Below, piece after piece: positions 51,825 through 60,811 of a stretch of 64,000 nucleotides of DNA (position 1 is the first letter of the stretch; every line of letters starts with the position of its first letter). Under the pieces are notes generated by a model. It saw only the letters and a list, made by a program, of their open reading frames with translations, had not been told where the DNA came from and ran no database searches. The position numbers and the translations under genes were made by a program. The stretch is from a bacterium (GTDB lineage: Bacteria > Verrucomicrobiota > Kiritimatiellia > CAIKKV01 > CAITUY01): positions 54,043-118,042 of the forward strand of contig JBAXWB010000015.1 in assembly GCA_037128595.1 (NCBI GenBank), in the 5' to 3' direction.

Positions 51825-53830
51825 TAGAAATGCATCCAGAGTAAGACGATATGGGTCAGATACCCGGTCGAAAAGGCGGTGACCAGCACCCCTGCCGAAA
51901 TCCATAAGGTCACCTTGGTACCCCGCTCCTTCTGCATGACCAGGAACTGGGCGATGCAGGGCAGGAACAACGTCAGGGTAATAGCCGCCACGGTGAGCTG
52001 ATGGGCGGTCATCAGGCCGGTTTTTTGCAGGTCGTAGAGCCCGGCCGCCCCGTAATCACGGCGGAAGAATCCGAACAGGAAGGCGACCGCTGACTCGTCC
52101 GGCAGCCCCAGCGCCCGGATAACGGGGATCAGGTTTTTGATCAGGAGTTGGAACAGGCCGGTAATCTGGCCGATCCAGATCAGGACGCTGGCGATGATGA
52201 ACATCGGCAGGATTTCCCGGAAATACCAGACCATACGGGAGTAAGTTTTAATCAGGACATTGCCGAGGGTGGGCAGACGCAGGGGCGGGAGCTCCATGTA
52301 AAACATGGGCGGCTCGCCGGGTAACAGTTTGGCGGCCAGCCAGCCGGTCAGGAGCATGACCCCGGTGACGACCAAGGCCCAGATGGCCAGGGCGGCGCCC
52401 TGGCCGGAGAGTAACCCGATAATGACCCCTAATTGGGCGGAACAGGGAATGGCTAACGCCAGCAGAATGGTGCAGATGATGCGCTCCCGGGTTGTTTCCA
52501 GAGTCCGGGTGACCAGGGTGGCCATGGTGTCGCACCCGAAGCCGAGCACCATGGGGATGACCGCGCGGCCATTCAGGCCGATGCGTTTGAATCCCCGGTC
52601 AACCAGCAGGGCCAGGCGTGGCAGATAGCCGCTATCCTCAAGGGTGGCGAAGAAGAGGAAAAAGGCGCCGACGATCGGGAAGATGATGGCAATGGCATAA
52701 CGTAGCCCAAGAGTCAGAACCCCGTATTCCCCGATCAGCAAGTCGCGCAGGGGCGCCCAGGGATGCAGGGCGTCCACCATGCGGATGATCCACGGAATGA
52801 GGTGGGTTTTAAAGACACTGTTTTCAAGAAAGTTCACGCAGGTGCCGGCGCCGAACTGGCCCACGAACTGGTAGAGGCCGAAGTAGAGGACGATGAAGAC
52901 CAGCGGGTAGCCGGTGAGGGGCTGGGTGCAGATCCGGTTGATCAGGTTCCGTATCCGGGCGGGGGCCCGGACGGGAAGGCTCAGGCAGCCTTCCAGGAGT
53001 TGGCCCGTATGGGTGCGCAGGGAGAGCGTGACGTAATAATGCGGGGAGTGATTCAGCTTGGCTTTCGTGTTGGCCACGATGTCGAGAATGTTCGCGGCAG
53101 TTTTTTCGCCGACTTCCCTGACCAGCCGCTCCTGTTCCCGCAGGTCACTTTGCAACAGCAGGGTGGCCCGGGTCCGCGGCGAAATGGAACTGGCGGGGGA
53201 CATGAGGGTGGCAATGGCGATAATGCCCTGCTCGATGATGGAGCCGCATTCGGTCCGGAGCATGGAGAGGGGCGGTGGCGTCTTGAGCCGGGCAATCAGT
53301 TTATTGATCCCTTCCCCGGTCAGTGACACGGTGGGGATGACGGGGATGCCCAGTCGCTCCGAAAGGGTGGCATGATCAATGGTGATGCCGAGGGCGCGCG
53401 CTTCGTCCATCATGTTCAGCGCGAGGACCACCGGCCGCCCGGTCTCAATCAGTTGCAGGGTGAGCCCGAGCATGCGGTCCAGGTTTTTGGCATCCACCAC
53501 ATGCACCACCACTTTGACCCGTGGGGAAAAGAGGATGTCGCTGGCCACCCGTTCCTCCTCGGTAATGGGGAGCAGGCTGTACGTGCCGGGGGTGTCGACA
53601 ATTTCGCAGTCACGGCCCAATTCCTGGCAATGACCATGGGACACTTCAACGGTGGTGCCCGGATAATTGGATACGGTCACATATTGACCGGTCAGCCGGT
53701 TGAAGAGGGCACTTTTGCCGACATTCGGGTTTCCCACCAGCAGAATCAACGGCGCATCGGCTTTGGGTTCAACCCCGGACTCGCTGGCGTTCACCGCGCC
53801 GATCAGTTTTAAAAATGTAGTCTTGTTCAT
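51824..53830 (-). CDS. feoB: Ferrous iron transport protein B
   Basis: 668 residues from the ATG at 53830 (MNKTTFLKLIG); the open frame extends to 54007 but runs through a REP pair and is rejected. The G domain has GNPNVGKS (G1), SNYPGTTVE (G2), DTPGTYSL (G3) and NMMDEA (G4). The membrane part (about 330-668) has the Gate motif VLGFGCDTMA and about eight helices. It imports Fe2+ across the inner membrane. It is the first gene of the feo operon. Confidence 0.97.
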   Translation of the reverse strand: MNKTTFLKLIGAVNASESGVEPKADAPLILLVGNPNVGKSALFNRLTGQYVTVSNYPGTTVEVSHGHCQELGRDCEIVDTPGTYSLLPITEEERVASDILFSPRVKVVVHVVDAKNLDRMLGLTLQLIETGRPVVLALNMMDEARALGITIDHATLSERLGIPVIPTVSLTGEGINKLIARLKTPPPLSMLRTECGSIIEQGIIAIATLMSPASSISPRTRATLLLQSDLREQERLVREVGEKTAANILDIVANTKAKLNHSPHYYVTLSLRTHTGQLLEGCLSLPVRAPARIRNLINRICTQPLTGYPLVFIVLYFGLYQFVGQFGAGTCVNFLENSVFKTHLIPWIIRMVDALHPWAPLRDLLIGEYGVLTLGLRYAIAIIFPIVGAFFLFFATLEDSGYLPRLALLVDRGFKRIGLNGRAVIPMVLGFGCDTMATLVTRTLETTRERIICTILLALAIPCSAQLGVIIGLLSGQGAALAIWALVVTGVMLLTGWLAAKLLPGEPPMFYMELPPLRLPTLGNVLIKTYSRMVWYFREILPMFIIASVLIWIGQITGLFQLLIKNLIPVIRALGLPDESAVAFLFGFFRRDYGAAGLYDLQKTGLMTAHQLTVAAITLTLFLPCIAQFLVMQKERGTKVTLWISAGVLVTAFSTGYLTHIVLLWMHF

Positions 53831-53882
53831 TGCGAAGGGTTCCGATATTACCAATGGAGTGAATGGCTTGCCAGTTTTTCTT

Positions 53883-53961
53883 GTGGGAGGGGCGCTATGC
53901 GCCGCGACAGACTCTGTTGGGTCCTGAGATGGCCAGTCGCGGCACGTAGTGCCCCTCCCAC
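53883..53961. repeat. REP pair with a compensated variant unit
   Basis: The forward unit is standard; the reverse unit reads GGCACGTAGTGCC instead of GGCGCATAGCGCC. The two extra changes are paired (GGCAC with GTGCC), so the unit's own hairpin is preserved although its pairing with the partner unit is reduced. It sits upstream of feoB. Confidence 0.85.
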
Positions 53962-54030
53962 AAGAAGAAAACTGACCTGGGGCGGCATTTTTTTCTGGCG
54001 GGTTCAATTTCTTAAAGAATGAGGCGGTTT

Positions 54031-54891
54031 ATGGAACTGGCGGCACGGACAACTTCGGATTATGAGTTTCTGGATGCGGGTGATGGATGCCGGCTAGAGC
54101 GATTCGGCTCCTATGTGTTCAACCGTCCCTCGCCGGTGGCGTTGTGGCATCCGGAACGGCCGGACCTGTGGAAACAGGCCGTTGGGGTCTATCATCGCAG
54201 CAACACCGGGGGTGGGGACTGGTCCTTTACCCGCCCGCCGCCCCCCCAGTGGCCGCTTAAATGGGATGATCTCACGTTTATGATCAAGCCGACCGGCTTC
54301 GGGCATATGGGGCTGTTTCCCGAGCATACCTGCCATTGGGATTGGGTGGCGGATCAGGTGAAGACCGGGCCGGCCCCCTGCCGGGTGCTGCATCTGTTTG
54401 CCTACACCGGGGCGATGACGCTTCAGGCCGCCCGGGCCGGGGCCGAGGTCTGCCATGTGGATGCGGTTCAGGATATCAATGATTGGGCGCGGCGGAATGC
54501 GGAGGCCAGCGGGCTCAAGGCCGCCCCGATCCGGTGGATCACCGATGATGTCACCAAATTTGTGGCAAGGGAAGGGCGTCGTGAACGGAAATATGACGCC
54601 ATCATTTTCGATCCCCCTAGTTACGGAAAAGGCCCTGGCGGTGAGAAGTGGATCCTGGAAGAACACTTGATGCCGTTGCTGGATTCGCTGTTACCGCTGA
54701 TGTCAGACCGGCCCCGGTTCGTGTTGTTTACCTGTCACACGCTCGGTTTTTCCCCGCCCCTGATGAAAAATCTGCTGGTGCCCTGGCTGGACCGGTTCGG
54801 GGGTAAGATCGAGGCCGGTACGATGGTCATGAAAAATGCCGCCTGCCGACGCGTTCTCCCCACCGGCTTTTTCGCCCGGTGGTCGGTGTAG
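54031..54891 (+). CDS. RlmI-like class I SAM methyltransferase
   Basis: 286 residues from the ATG at 54031 (GAGG 6 bp upstream); ATG 54019 is possible. The fold matches 23S rRNA cytosine methyltransferases (RlmI/RlmL): HLFAYTGAMTLQAARAG (SAM), CHVDAVQDINDWA, and IIFDPPSYGKGPGGEKW (catalytic DPPS). A PUA domain is not obvious. Substrate likely RNA. Confidence 0.85.
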   Translation: MELAARTTSDYEFLDAGDGCRLERFGSYVFNRPSPVALWHPERPDLWKQAVGVYHRSNTGGGDWSFTRPPPPQWPLKWDDLTFMIKPTGFGHMGLFPEHTCHWDWVADQVKTGPAPCRVLHLFAYTGAMTLQAARAGAEVCHVDAVQDINDWARRNAEASGLKAAPIRWITDDVTKFVAREGRRERKYDAIIFDPPSYGKGPGGEKWILEEHLMPLLDSLLPLMSDRPRFVLFTCHTLGFSPPLMKNLLVPWLDRFGGKIEAGTMVMKNAACRRVLPTGFFARWSV

Positions 54892-54894
54892 TCA

Positions 54895-55773
54895 TTACCC
54901 CACCGGCGGCATGAGCCAATTAAGATAGGCGTTCAGGATGGTGGGGCCCCACAGCATCCAGATCAGGGCGGCCGCCGCAATGTAGGGACCGAACGGGATG
55001 CGGCTTTGCATCTCTTTTTTGCCGGCAAGAATCATTGAAACCCCGAAGCCGGCTCCCAGGAAGGAGGAGGCCATCAGGGTGAAGACGACGGCCGGCCAGC
55101 CCAGAAACGCGCCAATGGCGCCCATGAGTTTGACATCGCCCATCCCCATGGCATCCTTGCGGAAAACCAGTTTGCCCAGCACGGCAATCGCCCATAACAG
55201 CCCGACCCCCAGCGAGCCCCCGAGCAGGGATGAGACAAAGCCGCCATACGCATCCGGCTGGCCTTGCAAGGCCGGCACCAGCGTGCTGAATCCCAGACCC
55301 AGCACGATCCCACCCAATGATACCCGGTCCGGGATGATCATGTGTTCCAGGTCCACAAAGGTACCCAGGGCCAGGCCGAAAACCGCCAACCAGAAGATGG
55401 GAATGATGGCAAAGTGACAGATGTGCGTCATGGCCAGAAACGGCGCCGGGTTGAGTTTGAGCCATACCATGACAAAGAGCACGGCAATCAGGGTTTCCAC
55501 GATGACGTAGCGCGGCGAAATGGCACCCTGGCAATGCCGGCACCGGGCCCGCAGCACGCAGAAGCTGACGAGCGGGATGTTGTCGTACCAGCGGATGGCG
55601 TGATTGCAATGGGGACAGTGCGAGCCGGGGCTGATTACGGATTCTTCACGGGGGATCCGGTAGATACATACGTTAAGGAAGCTTCCCATGCAGGCGCCAA
55701 ACCAGAATACAAGCCCCGTTAGGTAAAGATACAATCCCGGGCTCAATGAGGCAATGGCTTGGCAACTGGTCAT
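54895..55773 (-). CDS. Prepilin peptidase (A24)
   Basis: 292 residues, polytopic. The zinc-ribbon cysteines lie in HCPHCNHA and ARCRHCQG, and the catalytic Asp residues are in DLEHMIIPD and GMGDVKLMGA. It removes prepilin leaders and N-methylates the new end. No other type IV pilus genes are in the window except the pilin-like peptide at 38509-38706. Confidence 0.94.
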   Translation of the reverse strand: MTSCQAIASLSPGLYLYLTGLVFWFGACMGSFLNVCIYRIPREESVISPGSHCPHCNHAIRWYDNIPLVSFCVLRARCRHCQGAISPRYVIVETLIAVLFVMVWLKLNPAPFLAMTHICHFAIIPIFWLAVFGLALGTFVDLEHMIIPDRVSLGGIVLGLGFSTLVPALQGQPDAYGGFVSSLLGGSLGVGLLWAIAVLGKLVFRKDAMGMGDVKLMGAIGAFLGWPAVVFTLMASSFLGAGFGVSMILAGKKEMQSRIPFGPYIAAAALIWMLWGPTILNAYLNWLMPPVG

Positions 55774-55790
55774 AGGGCGGCTCTCCTGAT

Positions 55791-55823
55791 CTTAATCGTA
55801 ATCTTAATCCTAATCCTAATCCC
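55791..55823. repeat. Short TAATCY tandem repeat
   Basis: CTTAATCGTAATCTTAATCC then TAATCCTAATCCC: about five tandem TAATCY hexamers in the 65-bp gap between the prepilin peptidase and DnaJ-like genes. Confidence 0.6.
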
Positions 55824-55838
55824 TTTCACCCACCCGTT

Positions 55839-56825
55839 TTACACCCGCGGGTTGAACGCGGAAACTTTGGCGAGTTCCTCGAAGAGTTCTTTCTCCCTCG
55901 CGGACATATGTTTGGGGACCACGATCCGGATGATGGCCACGAGGTCTCCGGGCTCCACCCCCCGCTTTTGGGGCATTCCTTTGCCGCGAAGGCGGAGACG
56001 CTGGCCGGATTCGGTTCCCGGGGGAATAGTGATAAACGCCTGACCCTGCAAGGTGGGAATCGCGACTTTTGCGCCCAGGGCCGCCTCCCAGGGAGTCAAC
56101 AGGCAATCAATCTCGAGATTATTCCCTTCAATCCTGAAGATGGGGTGCGGGGTAATGTGGATGGTCAAATAGAGGTCACCGGCGGTACCCCCGCCTGGCC
56201 CTGTTCCGCCTTGTCCGGCCAGCCGGATCCTGGCTCCTTCGCTGATGCCAGCGGGGATTTTGACCTGATAGGTTTTCGTCTGGGCATGGGTGCGAGCCCG
56301 TGGATCCTGATTGGAGGTTTGCAGGCTGATGCTTTTGGTACTGCCGTGGCACGCCTCCTCCAGCGTGATCGAGATCTCGGCTTCATGATCCTGCCCCTGG
56401 GAGGGGAATCCTTCGCCGCCACCCCACATGTTTTGAGGAGCGCCGCGAGAGGAGCGGCCACCCCGGTTCTGCCCGAACAGCATCTCGAAGAAATCACTGA
56501 ACTCGCCCATGTCCTGGCCTTGGAAGCCGCGTCCGCCGCCTCCCGGGGTGCCGCCAAAGTCGAAGGGGCCACCGGTAGGGGGGCGGAACTCCTGGCCAGA
56601 CTGCCAGTCTCGTCCCAACTGGTCATACCGGCCTCGTTTGGCGGGATCACTCAGCACTTCATAGGCTTCGCCAATTTCCTTGAAACGGGCTTCGGCACCA
56701 GCGCTTTTGTTCAGATCAGGATGATATTTGCGCGCCAACTTGCGGTAGGTTTTCTTGATCTCTTCCGCACTGGCCGTGCGCGGAATGCCCAGAATCTCAT
56801 AATAGTCTTTGAATTTTACACTCAT
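55839..56825 (-). CDS. DnaJ/CbpA-family co-chaperone
   Basis: 328 residues from MSVKFKDYY at 56825. The J-domain has KYHPDLN (HPD), then a Gly/Phe-rich linker (GGPFDFGG..., about 85-125). No Cys-rich zinc domain follows; the C-terminal substrate domains have [11 protein letters not shown] and [15 protein letters not shown], as in CbpA-type J-proteins. It delivers clients to DnaK. 14 bp separate it from mazG. Confidence 0.93.
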   Translation of the reverse strand: MSVKFKDYYEILGIPRTASAEEIKKTYRKLARKYHPDLNKSAGAEARFKEIGEAYEVLSDPAKRGRYDQLGRDWQSGQEFRPPTGGPFDFGGTPGGGGRGFQGQDMGEFSDFFEMLFGQNRGGRSSRGAPQNMWGGGEGFPSQGQDHEAEISITLEEACHGSTKSISLQTSNQDPRARTHAQTKTYQVKIPAGISEGARIRLAGQGGTGPGGGTAGDLYLTIHITPHPIFRIEGNNLEIDCLLTPWEAALGAKVAIPTLQGQAFITIPPGTESGQRLRLRGKGMPQKRGVEPGDLVAIIRIVVPKHMSAREKELFEELAKVSAFNPRV

Positions 56826-56839
56826 AGGGATCAATCCGA

Positions 56840-57640
56840 TCAGGGGGTGGCGACGTTCTGTCGCTCCTCGCGTTTGACGGCATTCCAGTATTCATCCAAC
56901 TCGGCCAAGGTGCAGTCGGTCATCTGTTTGCCTGCCGCATGGACATGGCCTTCCACCGCTTGAAACCGGCGCGAAAACTTGCGGACGGTCGCCGCGAGCA
57001 GTTCTTCCGCGTGTAACTTCTGGAAGCGGCTGAGGTTGACAACAGAGAAGAGCAGGTCCCCGATCTCCTCGGCAATATGTTCCTTATTACCCGAGCGCAT
57101 GGCTTCCTTGGTCTCTTCCAGTTCCTCTTCCAGCTTGGCCATGACATCATGAATGGCGGACCAGTCGAAGCCCACCCGGGCGGCCCGGCTTTGAACCTGA
57201 TGGGCTTTCATCAACGCGGGGAGGTGGTTGGGGACGCCGTCCACCACGGAACGTTTTCCGGTTTTCTTTTCCTTGTTCTTGATCTGCTCCCATTGGGTCA
57301 GCACATCCTTGGAACCGGTGACGGTGGTGTTGCCGAAGACATGCGGGTGGCGGCGGACCATTTTTTCGATCAGGCCGTTGCAGATATCGTCAAACCCGAA
57401 CTCCCCCTTCTCCTGGCGGAGCTGAACCTGAAAGACGATCTGGAGCAGCATATCGCCCAGCTCATCCTTGTGCTTCGCCACATCGCCGGAATCAATGGCG
57501 TCAATCAACTCGTAACATTCCTCGATCAGGAACGGTTTGAGTGTTTCCAGATTCTGCTCGCGATCCCACGGACACCCTGTTTCAGGATCCCGCAGTTTGC
57601 GCATCACTTCAAGGAGTTGATCAATCGGCTTTGTGCTCAT
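56840..57640 (-). CDS. mazG: Nucleoside triphosphate pyrophosphohydrolase MazG
   Basis: 266 residues from [10 protein letters not shown] at 57640. Two MazG domains: [17 protein letters not shown] with [10 protein letters not shown] and [12 protein letters not shown], then [12 protein letters not shown] with [12 protein letters not shown]. It removes non-canonical or signalling NTPs. Its start overlaps the thiC end by 20 bp, so the two are coupled. Confidence 0.95.
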   Translation of the reverse strand: MSTKPIDQLLEVMRKLRDPETGCPWDREQNLETLKPFLIEECYELIDAIDSGDVAKHKDELGDMLLQIVFQVQLRQEKGEFGFDDICNGLIEKMVRRHPHVFGNTTVTGSKDVLTQWEQIKNKEKKTGKRSVVDGVPNHLPALMKAHQVQSRAARVGFDWSAIHDVMAKLEEELEETKEAMRSGNKEHIAEEIGDLLFSVVNLSRFQKLHAEELLAATVRKFSRRFQAVEGHVHAAGKQMTDCTLAELDEYWNAVKREERQNVATP

Positions 57641-58913
57641 AAATTCGCTTACTGGTACGCATGGCGCAGAAATCGGGTCCACACATGGAACAATGATCGG
57701 CTTCACTCTCTTTGCAGACCCGGGTTTGTTCGTAACGTTTCCGGGCGTGTTCCGGATCCAGGGAGAGTTCGAACTGGCGTTTCCAGTCAAAGGCGAACCG
57801 GGCATCCGCCATGGCATCATCCACCACGCGGGCACCCGGCAATCCACGTGCCACATCGGCCGCATGGGCGGCGATGCGGTAGGCGATCACGCCCTGATGC
57901 ACCTCTTCGCCGGTGGGCAGACCCAGATGCTCGGCGGGCGTCACATAGCAGAGCAGGCAGGCGCCATAATAGGCTGCGGACGTGGCCCCGATGGCGGAGG
58001 TGATATGGTCGTAGCCGGGTGCGATATCGGTGACGACCGGACCCAGTACGTAGAAGGGGGCCCCATCACAAATTTTCTGCTGGCGCTCCATATTGGCCTG
58101 GATCTGATTGAAGGGGACATGACCGGGTCCTTCCACCATGACTTGGACGCCATCCCGGCGGCACCAATTCACCAGCTCGGCCAGGGTATCGAGTTCGGCA
58201 AACTGGGCGTCATCACTAGCATCGGCCAGACAGCCCGGGCGCAGTCCATCGCCCAGGGAAACGGTGACGTCGTGTTTGCGGCAGATTTCGATGATCTCGT
58301 CCCAGTGGGTGAAAAGGGGGTTTTCCTTTTTGTGGACCAGCATCCACTCGGCCAGTAAAGATCCGCCGCGGCTGACAATGCCCAGTTTACGTTTCAGGGC
58401 GAGGGGGACATGGTGCCGGAGCAGGCCGGCATGGAGGGTCATGAAGTCGACGCCCTGTTCCGCCTGTTCCTTGATTACCTGGATCAGCACCTCGGCGGTG
58501 AGATCCATGGCTTTGCCATTCATCCGTGAAATGGCCTCATACATGGGCACGGTGCCCAGGGGAACCGGGCTGGCTTTGAGCATCCCCGCCCGGATGGCGG
58601 CCAGGTCATCGCCGACGCTCAGGTCCATGACGAAATCGGCTCCCGCCTTCAGGGCGATGTCCAGTTTACAGAGTTCTTCCCCTGATTCAGAGCGTTCAGT
58701 GGAGCGGCCCAGATTGGCGTTCACCTTGGTGCGGAAGACGCGGCCGGCAATGGCGGGCTTCGCCATGGGGTGGGCGGGATTGGCGGGCAAAACGGCCCGG
58801 CCTGACGCAATTTCATCTCGGACCAACGTGGCCGGAACGCCCTCAAAGCGGGCGACGGTTTCCATGACCCCGGTAATGATCCCTTTTCGTGCTGCAATTA
58901 ACTGTGTCGTCAT
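57621..58913 (-). CDS. thiC: Phosphomethylpyrimidine synthase ThiC
   Basis: 430 residues, the short ThiC without the long N-terminal extension. CSMCGPDFCAM near the C-terminus holds the CX2CX4C Fe-S cluster. KVNANLGRS, SVGDDLAAIR, EGPGHVPFNQI and GAAD-like GYDHITSAIG are family signatures. It rearranges AIR to HMP phosphate for thiamine by a radical SAM mechanism. No TPP riboswitch was recognised in 58914-59179, which is filled by the MITE-like element. Confidence 0.96.
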   Translation of the reverse strand: MTTQLIAARKGIITGVMETVARFEGVPATLVRDEIASGRAVLPANPAHPMAKPAIAGRVFRTKVNANLGRSTERSESGEELCKLDIALKAGADFVMDLSVGDDLAAIRAGMLKASPVPLGTVPMYEAISRMNGKAMDLTAEVLIQVIKEQAEQGVDFMTLHAGLLRHHVPLALKRKLGIVSRGGSLLAEWMLVHKKENPLFTHWDEIIEICRKHDVTVSLGDGLRPGCLADASDDAQFAELDTLAELVNWCRRDGVQVMVEGPGHVPFNQIQANMERQQKICDGAPFYVLGPVVTDIAPGYDHITSAIGATSAAYYGACLLCYVTPAEHLGLPTGEEVHQGVIAYRIAAHAADVARGLPGARVVDDAMADARFAFDWKRQFELSLDPEHARKRYEQTRVCKESEADHCSMCGPDFCAMRTSKRIYEHKAD

Positions 58914-58985
58914 ACGACTTCAGAGTCCTTTCTTGAATGAACTCAACACAGTATTGGTTTTGAGGGTGAGAGTCAATATGGGGGT

Positions 58986-59178
58986 GGGTTCGCCCTCATG
59001 GCAGACGCATCTAAATTCCTATTAGAATGAACGAATTCTTTGACAGAATGAACAAAATTTACTGAATATTTGAGATATTCGATGCCGTAAAGCCAACTTA
59101 CCATTCTGATCATTTTGTATATTCTGTCAAAACTCTTGATTTTCTGGTGATTTAGATGCGTTTGCCCTGGGTTCGCCC
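58986..59178. mobile_element. MITE-like element, copy 2, with 10-bp direct repeats
   Basis: Direct repeats GGGTTCGCCC (58986-58995 and 59169-59178) bracket an element with termini GGCAGACGCATCTAAAT (about 59000-59016) and ATTTAGATGCGTTTGCC (about 59150-59166). Inner arms are TTGACAGAATGAACAAAAT (59040-59058) and the inverse ending ATTCTGTCAA (59121-59130). The GH10 stop codon is 2 bp outside the right repeat. Confidence 0.8.
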
Positions 59179-59179
59179 T

Positions 59180-60481
59180 TTATATCTGGGTGCTGCAGGA
59201 ATAATGGGCTTTATTGAAATGCATGGGGATTACGGTCTTATGGCCGTTCTTCTCGATCGTCACAAGATACTTGCCGTGAAAGCCGTTAAAGGTCGCGTAC
59301 CCGTTCTGGTCGGTGGTCAGGGACTGCTCGGTATGCCACTTTTTATTGATCAGGTTTTCAACCACCAGAAAGGCCGGCTTGGGCGTCAAGTCCTTGCGGA
59401 AGAGGCCCGCCCCGAAAATATTCTCGTCCCAGCCCCATTGCAGCAGTTGCGAGGCGTAACCGTCCACCAGATTCCACCAGACGATGGAACGGTTTTGTTC
59501 GCCTGAAAACCAGATTTTGAACAGGTTCTCGGTCATTCTCGCCTGGATTTCCTCGCCCTTGCCCGGCTCGTTATAAGACGGGATCGAGATTTCGCTGATA
59601 TGGATATCCTTGGCGAAGGTGGCGTAAAACGACTGGCAGGCAAGCAGGTTTTCCGCATTCAACGACGTGTTGAGCCGCTCGTGAAGCACTTCTTTCTTTG
59701 AGAAAAGATGGTACTGCATGCCGATGCCGTCCACCTTGCACCCGCTTAGCAGCAGATGTTGCAGGTAGAGATAAAAGCGGCTGGAATCACCTGTAAAGGC
59801 ATCCCATGTACGCTCGGTATCCTCATTGGCGATGAGTTCACAATTCGGGAATAACTCCTGCGCCAGTTTGAAGTAATAAATATGACAGTCCTTCATGAAG
59901 CTGCGCCGGTCACGTGACAAAAACTCGTTGACCACATCCCAGACCGGAATTTTGTCGGCAAACCGATGGGCCAGTTCCTTGATCCGCAAGGTCAGTTGCG
60001 GGTCAAGGGATTCGGGGGTGCGGGGGAGCCATTCAGGAAGCCCTGAGCCGTCCCATACGAGGTTGTGTGCCTTGGGTTCGACCTCCACTTTTTTGCACCA
60101 TTCGAGCATAAATTCAGGATTAGGGCGGCGGTGGATCGGGGGACTGTTTTTGTCAAAACGGTAGACGCCCCGTTGCGGCTCGTCATCTTTCCAATAAAAC
60201 GGAAGCACGGCCTGATTGAAGGTGTTTTTAAACACCGCGTCATAAGTGGCGTTGCGTTCCGCGGTTTCAAAGCCGCCCGCCATAAAGGCATTGCTGCCGA
60301 ATTTGAAATCATGACTCACCTGCTTGACGGTGAGCTTTGCCCCCGTAACCGGCGCGTTATTTGCTTCCCTCACCGACAGCCTGAAATCACCCATGCGGTA
60401 TTTCTTAATGTTCCCGCTCACCACCGCTGAAAGCCCGTTTTTATCCAAATCCAACCGCTCAAGCCACTTGTCCATATCCAT
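59180..60481 (-). CDS. GH10 endo-1,4-beta-xylanase
   Basis: 433 residues. The GH10 barrel has the acid/base Glu in VWDVVNEFLSRD and the nucleophile Glu in HISEISIPS; HNLVWD and GIGMQYHLF are typical. Residues about 1-60 precede the barrel and could be a small N-terminal domain; about 395-433 form a Gly/Tyr-rich beta appendage. There is no signal peptide, so it may act on imported xylo-oligosaccharides or use an unrecognised export route. It is bracketed by two MITE-like elements. Confidence 0.93.
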   Translation of the reverse strand: MDMDKWLERLDLDKNGLSAVVSGNIKKYRMGDFRLSVREANNAPVTGAKLTVKQVSHDFKFGSNAFMAGGFETAERNATYDAVFKNTFNQAVLPFYWKDDEPQRGVYRFDKNSPPIHRRPNPEFMLEWCKKVEVEPKAHNLVWDGSGLPEWLPRTPESLDPQLTLRIKELAHRFADKIPVWDVVNEFLSRDRRSFMKDCHIYYFKLAQELFPNCELIANEDTERTWDAFTGDSSRFYLYLQHLLLSGCKVDGIGMQYHLFSKKEVLHERLNTSLNAENLLACQSFYATFAKDIHISEISIPSYNEPGKGEEIQARMTENLFKIWFSGEQNRSIVWWNLVDGYASQLLQWGWDENIFGAGLFRKDLTPKPAFLVVENLINKKWHTEQSLTTDQNGYATFNGFHGKYLVTIEKNGHKTVIPMHFNKAHYSCSTQI

Positions 60482-60640
60482 AAATTAAGCCTTTCATTGA
60501 TGCATTGACCAGAAAGTATGGAGATAGAAGGGGACTGGGTCAAGTCGCTAGGGGAGACAGTTGCCATGGCAGACGCATCTAAAATACCACCCAAGCCGAA
60601 AGAATTTGAACAGAAGTCGCAAAGTTCGCAAAGATTTAAT

Positions 60641-60783
60641 GTGGCGTTTGTTTTAATGCCACGGATACATGGCATCAAAACAAACGCCACGTTTTGCTTG
60701 AAGAACAGAAGACGTGTTGTCTCTTGTCACGGGTAGGTGCGGGATTTTTATGCGGAGTACCCGACGCATACAAATCCCGCACC
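60641..60783. repeat. Twin-hairpin set, copy 3
   Basis: Hairpin E: a 14-bp stem GTGGCGTTTGTTTT (60641-60654) with 60677-60690, inner ATGCCA/TGGCAT, loop CGGATACA. Hairpin F: a 12-bp stem GGTGCGGGATTT (60736-60747) with 60772-60783, inner TATGCG/CGCATA, loop GAGTACCCGA. Hairpin F and hairpin D (26408-26453) share the inner half of the stem but differ by compensated pairs at its base. Confidence 0.82.
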
Positions 60784-60811
60784 ATTTACACGGAATCAGT
60801 TCACCCCTTAG

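Noticed and set aside
53831..54007. N-terminal extension of FeoB
   Set aside because: The 59 extra codons run through a REP pair and lack homology; MNKTTFLK at 53830 is the family-like start.
58914..58985. TPP riboswitch upstream of thiC
   Set aside because: No CTGAGA or GGACCG-like core could be seen; the gap is filled by the MITE-like element.
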